The notes under the pieces were generated by a model. That model ran no database searches, was not told the origin of the DNA, and saw only the letters and a list, made by a program, of their open reading frames with translations. DNA of 64,000 bases from Marmoricola sp. (GTDB lineage Bacteria > Actinomycetota > Actinomycetes > Propionibacteriales > Nocardioidaceae): the NCBI GenBank assembly GCA_025964775.1, contig JAOPYE010000012.1, forward strand, positions 1 through 64,000, given 5' to 3'. The position numbers were made by a program, and so were the translations under genes. Shown in pieces: positions 15,860-23,660 of this stretch (the first letter of the stretch is position 1; each line of letters begins with the position of its first letter).

Positions 15860-16348
15860 TCACTGACCCGCGACAGCTGACGCGAAGTCCGGCATGATCC
15901 CCATTTGCGCAAGCATCACGCTGACGCCGAGGTAGCAGTTGAACTCCTTGATCTTGCCGCCCTCGATGTGCCAGAAGTCAGCCGTCGGTATCGCGAACTT
16001 GGCTCCTGTCGGCTCGAGGATGCCGACCGGAGTCGGAAACGGTCCTGCAAAGGTTCCCTCGATGGTCAGTTCCACTGTGACCAAGTCTTCGGTTGCGGTC
16101 ACACGATGCAGCTCTCGATGAACATCGGGGGCCAGCGTTCCCATGAAGGTGACGAGGTCCCCAAGGTGATCGCCTTCGTAGCTTTCCTGCCCGACAACAT
16201 TGCGGAAGATGCCGTCGTCGGTGAAGAGCGCTGCGAACGCGTCTGCATCTAGCGTGGCGCCCTCCGCGAGGTAGTAGGCGCGTCGTACGAGCGCTTCGGC
16301 GTCCGCCGGCGTCGTGGATGCGGCGGCGGGATTCGTTGCTGTGCTCAT
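15860..16348 (-). CDS. SnoaL/NTF2-like protein, cytosolic
   Basis: A 162-aa NTF2-fold protein; the frame is open to 16618 but ATG 16348 with AGGA upstream is the natural start and leaves the operator outside the gene. Residues cover the cone-shaped fold: YYLAEGATLDADAFAALFTD, PDVHRELHRV, TVELTIEGTFAGP, PTADFWHIEGGKIKEFNC. Such proteins bind or isomerise small hydrophobic compounds; no catalytic set is evident. It is a close relative of the secreted protein at 29623-30264. It is divergent from the aldehyde dehydrogenase across a 44-bp MarR-type operator. Confidence 0.8.
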   Translation of the reverse strand: MSTATNPAAASTTPADAEALVRRAYYLAEGATLDADAFAALFTDDGIFRNVVGQESYEGDHLGDLVTFMGTLAPDVHRELHRVTATEDLVTVELTIEGTFAGPFPTPVGILEPTGAKFAIPTADFWHIEGGKIKEFNCYLGVSVMLAQMGIMPDFASAVAGQ

Positions 16349-16384
16349 CAGGTTTCCTTTCGGTCGGGTGGAAGAAATCTTTGT

Positions 16385-16428
16385 ACTTGACGGTTCAAGT
16401 AAAAGGCGCTTTACTTGAACTGTCAAGT
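16385..16428. promoter_or_regulatory. 44-bp palindromic operator, probable double MarR site
   Basis: ACTTGACGGTTCAAGTAAA (16385-16403) and TTTACTTGAACTGTCAAGT (16410-16428) form an inverted repeat with 18 of 19 matches around a 6-base centre. Each arm contains its own 12-bp dyad, TTGA-N4-TCAA. A third copy of this dyad type (TTGAACGGTCAG) lies at 18494-18505 before the MarR gene. Located between divergent genes, it probably controls both through the MarR protein at 18526-19023. Confidence 0.75.
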
Positions 16429-16451
16429 CAATCGTTGATGGGAGAACCAAG

Positions 16452-17897
16452 ATGTCTGAGATCGCAAAGCACTGGATCGACGGTGAGTGGATTGCTACCG
16501 ACACGATCCTTGAATCGACGAATCCCGCGACTGGTGAGTCCCTCGGCCAGTGGTACGAGGGCGGCGAAACCGAAGCTCGAGCGGCGGTACACGCGGCACG
16601 AATGGCTTTCGAGTCCACCGACTGGCCCCGAAATCGAGTCCTTCGTCACCAGGTTCTAAACGACATCGCCGACCGGTTCGAGGCCCATGTCGACGAGCTC
16701 GGACTGCTCGTCACGCGAGAAAATGGCAAGAGGATCGCCGAGGGTATGTTCGAGGCGTCGTCACCATCCCCGACTCTGCGACACACCGCCGCGCAGGCGC
16801 TCACCGAAACCGGGATCTCGGCTGAGGTTGCACCCGGTCAGTGGTTCAGCACCTACGCCGAACCTGCGGGCGTAGTCGCGATCATTGTGCCCTGGAACGC
16901 ACCGGTCGCCCTCCTGATTCGATCCCTCGCTCCGGCGTTGTCGGCCGGAAACACGGTGGCGATCAAGATGCCGGGCCAGACCGCGCTGGTGGCGAATCTG
17001 ATCTCCAAGATCCTTTCGGAGGTCGAGTCTCTTCCTCCTGGGGTGATCAACCTCTTCACTGAGGCAGGCAACACTGGTGCACCGTGGCTCGTTGCGTCCC
17101 CCGATGTACAGGTCGTCAGCTACACCGGGAGCATCGGCGTTGGCCGAGTCATCGCGAGGTCCGGCGCCGAAACACTGAAGCGGATGAACCTCGAGCTCGG
17201 TGGGAAGACGCCGATGATCGTCTTCGACGATGCGGATCTGGAAGCGACGGTGCCACTGCTGGCCTCGGCAGTGACGACTTTTGCCGGCCAGTTCTGCATG
17301 GCAGGTTCTCGGATCCTGGTACAACGCGGTGTGGCCGACGAGGTTCGGACGCGTCTCCGTGCTCTGCTCGAAAACGTCCGGGTCGGTGATGGGCTCGACC
17401 CCTATACCGAAATGGGCCCTCTCGTCGACAAGGCGGCAGTCGAGCGTGTCGACGGCATGGTCGAAGATGCGCTCGCCTACGCCAAGCCCATCGTGCGCGG
17501 CGGACCGACGGATGACCCATCACTTGCGAACGGCGCGTTCTACCGCCCGACCCTCCTCGAGGTCGACGACGTGAGATCAGACATTGTTCAGAAGGAGGTA
17601 TTCGGACCGGTTGCGACCTTCGAACTGTTCGACGACGAGGCGGACGCCGCGCAACGCGCCAACGCCACCGAGATGGGACTTGCAGCGGGTCTCTTCACGA
17701 ATGACATCAATATCAGCCACCGCATGAGCCGAGCGATCGACGCCGGAACTGTTTGGACCAACACCTGGGCTCAACTCAACGACGGATTTGCGGAAGGCGG
17801 ATACAAGCAGAGCGGCATCGGCCGGCTCCGAGGCCCGCTCGCCATAACGGAATTTCAGGAGGCTAAGACCGTGGTGCGATCCATTCCACAGGTCTGA
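16452..17897 (+). CDS. NAD(P)-dependent aldehyde dehydrogenase
   Basis: A 481-aa enzyme of the ALDH superfamily that oxidises an aldehyde to the acid. Catalytic residues are in place: Asn149 in VPWNAP, Lys172 in IKMPGQ, Glu248 in LELGGKTP and Cys282 in GQFCMAGSR. The glycine-rich SYTGSIGVG motif binds the cofactor. Length is normal. It starts 24 bases after the palindromic operator and is followed after 72 bases by a SnoaL-like gene and the MarR gene, which together look like one regulated unit. The aldehyde is unknown, probably an aromatic or terpenoid side-chain aldehyde. Confidence 0.9.
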   Translation: MSEIAKHWIDGEWIATDTILESTNPATGESLGQWYEGGETEARAAVHAARMAFESTDWPRNRVLRHQVLNDIADRFEAHVDELGLLVTRENGKRIAEGMFEASSPSPTLRHTAAQALTETGISAEVAPGQWFSTYAEPAGVVAIIVPWNAPVALLIRSLAPALSAGNTVAIKMPGQTALVANLISKILSEVESLPPGVINLFTEAGNTGAPWLVASPDVQVVSYTGSIGVGRVIARSGAETLKRMNLELGGKTPMIVFDDADLEATVPLLASAVTTFAGQFCMAGSRILVQRGVADEVRTRLRALLENVRVGDGLDPYTEMGPLVDKAAVERVDGMVEDALAYAKPIVRGGPTDDPSLANGAFYRPTLLEVDDVRSDIVQKEVFGPVATFELFDDEADAAQRANATEMGLAAGLFTNDINISHRMSRAIDAGTVWTNTWAQLNDGFAEGGYKQSGIGRLRGPLAITEFQEAKTVVRSIPQV

Positions 17898-17969
17898 CCA
17901 ATCTCCCCAACATCCAGAAGAAGACGTCCACGCGCAACCGGCGCGTGGAGACACCGAAAGGAATGGAAG

Positions 17970-18431
17970 ATGTCTGCAAGTCCGATCGAAGTAGTGGGCA
18001 ACTGGCTCCAGAATCTGCTCGACCCTGCCGTCGTGCACGAAATCGTCGCGCCCGATGCGCAGTACGTCTCACTTAACACTGAGAACGCCGAGCTCGCAAA
18101 GATCCTCCCGTGGGCGGGGACCTCTCACGGGCCGCAGGCCTTCCTGGACAACCTTGGCGAGATGTTCAGTCGTTGGGAGAACCAGGCGTTCAACGTGTCG
18201 GCAATGTTCGCAGCCGACGAGAACGTCGCCGTCTTCGGAGACTTTCGCTACAAGTCTCACTCCCTCGGGAAGGTGGTCACGTCACCATTCTCTATCCTCG
18301 TGAAGGTCGTTGACGGAAAGGTCACCTACCTCCAGTTCCTAGAGGACACGTACGCGACTGCCGCCAGCTTCCGCGAGTCGGGCAGCTGGTTCGTCCAGAC
18401 CGAGCCGGGCGCAGCCCCGTACGAGGTGTGA
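17970..18431 (+). CDS. SnoaL/NTF2-like protein
   Basis: A 153-aa protein with the NTF2-like arrangement: N-terminal helices (VGNWLQNLLDPAVVHEIVAP), GPQAFLDNLGEMFSRW, then beta strands (FNVSAMFAADENVAVFGDFR, LVKVVDGKVTYLQFLEDTY). Proteins of this kind act as ligand-binding or isomerase-like enzymes. ATG 17970 has GAAAGGA upstream. It lies between the aldehyde dehydrogenase and the MarR gene and is probably cotranscribed. The sequence is quite distant from the 15860-16348 protein. No substrate is suggested by motif. Confidence 0.75.
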   Translation: MSASPIEVVGNWLQNLLDPAVVHEIVAPDAQYVSLNTENAELAKILPWAGTSHGPQAFLDNLGEMFSRWENQAFNVSAMFAADENVAVFGDFRYKSHSLGKVVTSPFSILVKVVDGKVTYLQFLEDTYATAASFRESGSWFVQTEPGAAPYEV

Positions 18432-18493
18432 GATGTCCGTCTCAGTCATTGCTCCGGCGCGGTCTTCGACCGCGTCGGAGCACAGGCTTCGAC

Positions 18494-18505
18494 TTGAACG
18501 GTCAG
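18494..18505 (+). promoter_or_regulatory. Third copy of the MarR-type dyad
   Basis: TTGAACGGTCAG matches the 12-bp dyads of the operator at 16385-16428 in all but its last base. It lies 20 bases upstream of GTG 18526, which fits autoregulation of the MarR gene and argues against the longer start at 18433. Confidence 0.6.
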
Positions 18506-18525
18506 GTGAATGGTACCTTTCGACG

Positions 18526-19023
18526 GTGTCGAGCGAAACAGGCCGTGGCGCGGACAGCGGAGATCCGCAGTGGCTCTCAGAAGACGAATTGCAGTCCTGG
18601 CTGTCTCTGGTTCGGCTCATCACATGGTTGCCCTGGTCGATCGACCAGCAACTGCAGAAGGCCTCGAACCTGGGAATGGTCGAGTACCAAGTGCTCGCCA
18701 TGCTTTCCGAGAGTCCCGAGCTCACGCTGCGGATGAGCTCGCTCGCTGACGTAACAAATGCATCTCTCTCCCGGCTGTCACACCTCGTCAAGCGGCTTGA
18801 AAGCCGGGGCTACGTCCGACGCGAACCGGACGCCACGGACGGGCGATTCACCAATGCAATCCTGACCGAGTCTGGCGCTGCCGTCCTGGAAGCGGCTGCG
18901 CCCGATCACGTCCGACACGTGCGGACAGTTGTGGTTGATGCGCTGTCGCCCGAACAGTTCCGACGCCTCGGGCGCGACGCAGAACGCATTATGGCCCGCA
19001 TCGACACCTCGACGATCAACTGA
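18526..19023 (+). CDS. MarR-family transcriptional regulator
   Basis: A 165-aa winged-helix repressor. The frame opens at 18433, but a start at GTG 18526 is preferred because it leaves the dyad 18494-18505 in the promoter and removes a non-conserved N-terminus. The core is LSLVRLITWLPWSIDQQLQK, YQVLAMLSESPELTLRMSSL, the recognition segment ADVTNASLSRLSHLVKRLES, the wing RGYVRREPDATDGRFTNAIL and a C-terminal dimerisation helix. MarR proteins respond to phenolic ligands. It probably represses the flanking aldehyde dehydrogenase and SnoaL-like genes. Confidence 0.8.
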   Translation: MSSETGRGADSGDPQWLSEDELQSWLSLVRLITWLPWSIDQQLQKASNLGMVEYQVLAMLSESPELTLRMSSLADVTNASLSRLSHLVKRLESRGYVRREPDATDGRFTNAILTESGAAVLEAAAPDHVRHVRTVVVDALSPEQFRRLGRDAERIMARIDTSTIN

Positions 19024-19163
19024 CAAACAGCTGAGATTCAGCGCCTGTTTGTACACGCGAGGCGCCTCGGCCGGTCCCGTTCGGAGTCGGCTCGTCCAAT
19101 CACGCCTCCAATCGGGCACCTGCTATATGGGCAGCTACCCAAAAGAGTCCAAGGAGAACCAAA

Positions 19164-19682
19164 ATGAACACGCAAATTGAAACCATCGCCCCTTCTAACG
19201 GCATCTATCGCGTTGAACCGACCGAGTCCAGGATCGCATTCGAGATGCACCACCTGTTTGGTCTCGGCCGAGTTCACGGAACCATCGACGTCAGCGGCGG
19301 AGCGGTCGTTGTCGGCACCGTCGCGGAGGCCACCACGATTTCGGCATGGGCAAGCGCCGCGTCGATCAGCACCCACAATCCCGTGCGGGATCTTCAGGTC
19401 AAGAGCCCCCTCTTTCTCGGGGTGAAGAAGCATCCGGAGATCAAATTCACCGCAGCAAAGCTCACAGCGTCCGAAACTGGCTGGGTCGCCGAGGGCGTAG
19501 CCACAGTTAAGGGGAAGGACTCGCCGGTCGTCTTTACCGTCGCGGCGTCCGAGCCTGTACCCGGCGGATTCAGGGTCACTGCCAAGGCGACAGTGGATCG
19601 ATTCAAGCTGGGAGTACGGTCTATGCCTGGCATGGCTGGCCGGAAACTCGACCTCACGGCGACGATCGTGATCGTGGCATGA
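19164..19682 (+). CDS. YceI-family lipid-binding protein
   Basis: A 172-aa protein of the YceI family, a lipocalin-like beta barrel that binds polyisoprenoid or amide lipids. Conserved segments are YRVEPTESRIAFEMHHLFGL, VHGTIDVSGG, SISTHNPVRDLQVKSPLFLG (the HNxxRDxHLxSxxF family signature), HPEIKFTA and GKDSPVVFTV. No signal peptide is seen, as in many actinobacterial members. ATG 19164 has AAGGAG 8 bases upstream. The stop overlaps the pirin-like gene by 4 bases, so the two are coupled. The role in the surrounding catabolism is not clear. Confidence 0.9.
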   Translation: MNTQIETIAPSNGIYRVEPTESRIAFEMHHLFGLGRVHGTIDVSGGAVVVGTVAEATTISAWASAASISTHNPVRDLQVKSPLFLGVKKHPEIKFTAAKLTASETGWVAEGVATVKGKDSPVVFTVAASEPVPGGFRVTAKATVDRFKLGVRSMPGMAGRKLDLTATIVIVA

Positions 19683-20443
19683 AACTCGACCGGGCGGGCG
19701 TGCGGCCGGCCGTTGAAATTAGGCGGTCGGCCGACAGGAATGAAACCAAGATCGACTGGCTCCACGGACGCCATTCGTTCGACACCGGAGTTGATGCGTT
19801 CGGTAGGGACACACATCACGGAGTGCTGGTCGTCAACAACCATGACACCATCGCTCCGCTGACCGGATTCGACACCCATGGCCACCGAGACCTGGAGATC
19901 GTTACTTGGGTGCTCGGAGGAGCTGTCGTCCATCAGGACTCCGAAGGGCACTCGGGACTTATCTACCCAAACCTCGCCCAGAGAATGTCGGCAGGCAGGG
20001 GAATTAGACACTCGGAACGGAACGACCGACCGACTTCAGGTTCGACTCCGGAACCGCTGGAACTCGTTCAAATGTGGATCGTTCCCGACGAGCTTCGGCT
20101 CACCCCAAGCTATGAGCAGTTGGAGCTTGCCCCCGCTGACCTTGCTGGGAAGTTCGCCGTCGTCGCCTCTGGCATGGACAAGCATCGCGACGTATCCGCG
20201 ATTCGGCTGAACAACCGGTACGCGGGATTGCAGGTTGCGCGGCTCGCTCCGGCCGACTCGGTCGAACTACCAGATGCTCCATTCGTTCACTTCTATGTCG
20301 CACGAGGGGTTGTGAACTTGGAAGGGGCGGGTGAGCTGCGCGAAGGTGACGCGGCGAGGCTCACGGCCGCAGGAGGTAGGCGGGCGACTGCTGTTACTGC
20401 AGCGGAGGTCCTCGCGTGGGAGATGCACGCGACGATCACTTGA
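19679..20443 (+). CDS. Pirin-family bicupin protein
   Basis: A 254-aa bicupin. The first cupin holds FDTHGHRDLEIVTWVLGGAV followed by a His/Glu set typical of pirins (H-x-H...E), then HQDSEGHSGLI and MSAGRGIRHSE. The second cupin is shorter and less conserved (VARGVVNLEGAGELREGDAA). Some pirins and YhhW show quercetinase activity, so a dioxygenase or redox-sensing role is possible. ATG 19679 overlaps the YceI stop, which indicates coupled translation. Confidence 0.85.
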   Translation: MKLDRAGVRPAVEIRRSADRNETKIDWLHGRHSFDTGVDAFGRDTHHGVLVVNNHDTIAPLTGFDTHGHRDLEIVTWVLGGAVVHQDSEGHSGLIYPNLAQRMSAGRGIRHSERNDRPTSGSTPEPLELVQMWIVPDELRLTPSYEQLELAPADLAGKFAVVASGMDKHRDVSAIRLNNRYAGLQVARLAPADSVELPDAPFVHFYVARGVVNLEGAGELREGDAARLTAAGGRRATAVTAAEVLAWEMHATIT

Positions 20444-20685
20444 GCTGCATCTCGGGGTGCTGCGAGGGCGCCTAGTGACTCGCGCTCGGCTGGTTCAGCT
20501 TCTCGTGAAGCAAGCCAATCGATCGTGTCCACTAGCTCGGTCGAGCGGGGCTCGGAAGGCCAACGAACAGTTCGAAGTTACCGAGATGTACATCCATCAG
20601 CAGGCGGACACGGTGGGCACGCCAACCGCAACGAGTAGGTCAGCGGCAGATGTGCAGCGCGCGGGTGGACAGCCCTACCTAGCGG

Positions 20686-21120
20686 TCAATCCGGCGCCTG
20701 CGCCGATCGCTCGACGAGCAGGCTCAGCATCCGCGCGAGCTCGCGCAACTCGGCGTTGCTCAGCACCCCGAATACATCCGGGGGAGGCGAGGTGATCCGC
20801 CCGGCCTCGTCAGCGATTTCCTTCCCGGCCTCGGTGATGGAGACGAGCTTGGAGCGTCGATCCGCAGGATTGATCTGGCGCTGCACGAGGCCGCGCTGTT
20901 CCAGATCGTCGACGATCACTGTCGTATACGGCGCGTCGGTCATCAGCCGGGCGCTGAGTTGGCGTTGGGTCAAAGGCCCCGGCTGCAATTGGCTCAGCGC
21001 CTTTGCGCGCATGTAACTCATGCTGATCGCGTCCGAGACGGCTCCGCGGCGATCGTGCAACTCGAGGACCAGGCGTCGCATCGACTGCCAGGAACTGGTG
21101 GCGGGGTCAGGCGAGGTCAT
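20686..21120 (-). CDS. MarR-family transcriptional regulator
   Basis: A 144-aa regulator. Helix-turn-helix: GPLTQRQLSARLMTDAPYTT followed by VIVDDLEQRGLVQR, then the wing QINPADRRSKLVSITEAGKE. The C-terminal helix LSNAELRELARMLSLLVERS dimerises. It lies alone on the minus strand between the pirin-like gene and the IclR gene. A perfect CCTAA-C-TTAGG dyad at 21204-21214, 84 bases upstream of the start, is a candidate operator. Ligand and targets are not known. Confidence 0.85.
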   Translation of the reverse strand: MTSPDPATSSWQSMRRLVLELHDRRGAVSDAISMSYMRAKALSQLQPGPLTQRQLSARLMTDAPYTTVIVDDLEQRGLVQRQINPADRRSKLVSITEAGKEIADEAGRITSPPPDVFGVLSNAELRELARMLSLLVERSAQAPD

Positions 21121-21464
21121 CGCACGATCCTTCCAGTTGGTATGGCGTCCTCGGGCTGTCAGGTCGGTGACCTTAGTAGCCGAGACCGGCGCCGAGCGGC
21201 CGACCTAACTTAGGCGAGCCCGACGGACTGTATGTCATGTCGTGACAAGTGCGCTGAGCGGAATTGAGCCTCGACCGGATCGACGCCTTAACAAAGGGAA
21301 AGGCCGGTTTCGTCCAGCACGGATCAAACCGACCGCATTTGCGACGGATTGTTGGACCATGGTTGCCACCGCCCCATCGTCACAAACGTTGCGCGATAAA
21401 ACGCTCCCGAATCGTTCGACCTGTTGAGTGCCGTGAGTGCCGTGAGTGCCTCGCGCTCGCCTTG
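21121..21464. other. Intergenic stretch with a small perfect dyad; no gene seen
   Basis: No coding potential recognised. It contains the CCTAACTTAGG palindrome (21204-21214) upstream of the MarR gene, and at its right end a short tandem repeat just beyond the IclR stop. Confidence 0.5.
21424..21450. repeat. 9-bp tandem repeat, three copies
   Basis: TTGAGTGCC, GTGAGTGCC and GTGAGTGCC follow one another without a gap, 15 bases beyond the IclR stop codon. The function is unknown; it is probably a slippage product. Confidence 0.6.
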
Positions 21465-22220
21465 TCAGCGCCGTTCGAGGCTTCGCGAGATGCCGCGCGC
21501 GGCGACCTCGAGACTTGCCACCATCCGGGCTCGCGTCCGGCGCAGGCTCGGCACCACGACACCGATGGCGGCGATCACTCGGCCGTCCGCGGCAATCGGC
21601 ACGGCGGCCGAGCAGGCACCGAGGGTCATCTCCTGATCAGTCGTGGCGTAGCCATCACGTCGGACGCGCGCCAGCTCGCGTTGGAGCCTCGCTGGTTGCG
21701 TGATCGTGTACGGAGTGACGCGCTCCAGCGGGCCGGCCAGAACCTGCTGCACGACGCGCCCAGGTGCATGAGCGAGTAAGACCTTTCCGACGCCGGTGCA
21801 GTGCAAGGGCAGCCTCGAGCCGATCGTGCTCGCGATCAGCACCGACATGTTGCCGCGTACCGCGTCGATGTAAAGGACGTTTTCGTGGTCGCGCACGGCG
21901 ATGTGGACGGTGGCGAGCGTCGCGCCGTACACGTCGTGCAAGTACGGCGAGGCCGTCTCGCGCAGGCCGGTTTGGACGGGAGATAGAAGGCCGAGGTCCC
22001 ACAGGCGGCGGCCGATGGCGAACCGGCCCTCGCTGTCGCGGTGCAGCGCCCCAAGGGAGACCAGCTCGGTAGTGAAGCGATGGGTGGTCGACACAGGTAG
22101 GCCGGCGCGGGTCGCGATCTCGGAGAGCGTCAGCATGCGGTGGCCCGCGTCGAATGCACCGAGCACCGCGAAGACGCGGCCGGTCACGCCGGTGCCGGGG
22201 ACTCCGGTCTTGCCGGCCAT
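21465..22220 (-). CDS. pcaR: IclR-family regulator of the pca genes
   Basis: A 251-aa IclR-type regulator. N-terminal winged helix: VFAVLGAFDAGHRMLTLSEI, ATRAGLPVSTTHRFTTELVS. The C-terminal effector domain includes VHIAVRDHENVLYIDAVRGN and GVGKVLLAHAPG, ending GACSAAVPIAADGRVIAAIG and a closing helix. The frame is open far upstream through the pca genes, but ATG 22220 is the natural start and leaves the dyad at 22231-22247 in the promoter. Divergent from pcaH, it probably controls pcaHGBL in response to protocatechuate or beta-ketoadipate. The gene symbol is by family and context. Confidence 0.85.
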   Translation of the reverse strand: MAGKTGVPGTGVTGRVFAVLGAFDAGHRMLTLSEIATRAGLPVSTTHRFTTELVSLGALHRDSEGRFAIGRRLWDLGLLSPVQTGLRETASPYLHDVYGATLATVHIAVRDHENVLYIDAVRGNMSVLIASTIGSRLPLHCTGVGKVLLAHAPGRVVQQVLAGPLERVTPYTITQPARLQRELARVRRDGYATTDQEMTLGACSAAVPIAADGRVIAAIGVVVPSLRRTRARMVASLEVAARGISRSLERR

Positions 22221-22230
22221 CTCGTTCGCC

Positions 22231-22247
22231 TTTCCACTGAGTGGAAA
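22231..22247. promoter_or_regulatory. IclR-type operator between regulator and pcaH
   Basis: TTTCCAC-TGA-GTGGAAA is a perfect 7-bp inverted repeat with a 3-base centre, located in the 69-base space between the IclR start (22220) and the pcaH start (22290). This is the arrangement of IclR/PcaR-type binding sites. Confidence 0.7.
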
Positions 22248-22289
22248 CATTGTATCGCGGTGTGCTGCCGTCGTCCCTACGGTCGCCGT

Positions 22290-23096
22290 ATGACCGTCAC
22301 ACCAGTTCCCGTACTTTCCGGGTGGGAGGCCGAGACCCTTACCCAAGCGGACATCGTCGCCGAGATCGCCGCACTTGCCTCCCATGATGCTGTTGAGGGT
22401 GCCCCGCAGACGCGCACCAACTACCCGCCTTACCGCTCGAGCATTCTGCGCCACCCGACGAAGGAGCTCCGCTATGCCGACCCCGAGACCATCGAGCTCT
22501 GGTCGCCGTGCTTCAGCGAGCGCGACGTCCACCCGCTCGAGGCCGACCTGACGCTGGGCGCGCACCACGGCTGGAACTCGCAGGTCACTGGCCAGCCGAT
22601 CGGCGAACGCATCACTGTAAGCGGCCGCGTTCTCGACGGTGACGGCCGACCGGTGGTTGGCCAGTTGGTCGAGGTTTGGCAGGCCAACGCTGCCGGCCGT
22701 TACGTCCACAAGAACGAACAGCACGACGCACCAATCGACCCGAACTTCGCAGGCATCGGCCGTTGCATCACTGGCTCTGACGGCTCGTACTGGTTCCAGA
22801 CGATCAAGCCAGGCCCGTACCCGTGGGGTAACCACCGCAACGCTTGGCGCCCGGCGCACATCCACTTCTCGTTCTTCGGACGGGAGTTCACCCAGCGCTT
22901 GATCACGCAGATGTACTTCCCGGGCGACCCGCTCTTCGCCCTCGACCCGATCTACCACTCGATCAGCGATCTGCAGGATCGGAACGCCCTCGTGGCGGCG
23001 TACGACCACGAACTTTCCGTGCCCGAACACAGCCTGGGCTTCCGGTGGGATGTCGTCTTGTCGGGTCCGAACCGGACCTGGATGGAGGAGGCGTAA
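22290..23096 (+). CDS. pcaH: Protocatechuate 3,4-dioxygenase beta subunit
   Basis: A 268-aa subunit carrying the non-haem Fe(III) site; cleaves protocatechuate to 3-carboxy-cis,cis-muconate. The four iron ligands have exactly the family spacing: Tyr138 (GRYVHK), Tyr177 (PGPYPWG), His190 and His192 (RPAHIHFS). The N-terminal helical part is of normal length. ATG 22290 lies 42 bases from the IclR operator; the upstream open frame is a shadow of the regulator. pcaG begins directly after the stop codon. Confidence 0.95.
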   Translation: MTVTPVPVLSGWEAETLTQADIVAEIAALASHDAVEGAPQTRTNYPPYRSSILRHPTKELRYADPETIELWSPCFSERDVHPLEADLTLGAHHGWNSQVTGQPIGERITVSGRVLDGDGRPVVGQLVEVWQANAAGRYVHKNEQHDAPIDPNFAGIGRCITGSDGSYWFQTIKPGPYPWGNHRNAWRPAHIHFSFFGREFTQRLITQMYFPGDPLFALDPIYHSISDLQDRNALVAAYDHELSVPEHSLGFRWDVVLSGPNRTWMEEA

Positions 23097-23660
23097 ATGA
23101 CGGGTCTGAACGCCCTCCTGCGCACCACTCCTGGCCAGACCATCGGCCCGTACCTTGGCCAAGGCCTGCCCTTCACTGGCGACAACCAATTGGTCCCTCA
23201 CGGGACCACAGGTGCCATCTGCCTGCATGGTGTCGTGTACGACGGCAACGGGGCGCCGATCGAAGACGCACTTGTCGAGATATGGCAGGCTGCGCCAGAC
23301 GGCACCGTGGCCCAGGCGGCCGGTTCGCTCGACCGCGATGGCTGGACCTTCACCGGTTGGGGCCGCGCCGCGTGCGACCGCACTGGCGAGTACTCCTTCA
23401 CCACCGTGCTCCCGGGTGCGACGGAGGACGGCAAACCACCATTCTTCGCAGTCGTGGTCTTCGCCCGCGGTCTGCTCGACAAACTTTTCACGCGGATCTA
23501 CCTGCCCGGTCATCCGGCGAACACCGCCGACCCACTGCTCTGCTCGCTTGACGAGGCCCAACGAGCCACATTGGTGGCGACCGAGGATGCCGTCGGTCAT
23601 CTCCGGTTTGATATCTACCTTCAGGGCGATCGTGAGACGGTGTTCCTCCGCCATGGCTGA
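23097..23660 (+). CDS. pcaG: Protocatechuate 3,4-dioxygenase alpha subunit
   Basis: A 187-aa subunit that pairs with PcaH in the (alpha-beta-Fe) oligomer. TPGQTIGPYLGQGLPFTGDN is the characteristic start; VVYDGNGAPIEDALVEIWQA is the intradiol core, and VVVFARGLLDKLFTRIYLPG the C-terminal strand. The metal ligands are missing, as expected for the alpha subunit. ATG 23097 follows pcaH's TAA without a gap, and its stop overlaps pcaB by 8 bases, so translation is coupled. Confidence 0.95.
   Translation: MTGLNALLRTTPGQTIGPYLGQGLPFTGDNQLVPHGTTGAICLHGVVYDGNGAPIEDALVEIWQAAPDGTVAQAAGSLDRDGWTFTGWGRAACDRTGEYSFTTVLPGATEDGKPPFFAVVVFARGLLDKLFTRIYLPGHPANTADPLLCSLDEAQRATLVATEDAVGHLRFDIYLQGDRETVFLRHG

Noticed and set aside
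18433-18525. Extended N-terminus of the MarR gene
   Set aside because: It would place the regulator's own operator copy inside the gene; the sequence shows no conserved fold.
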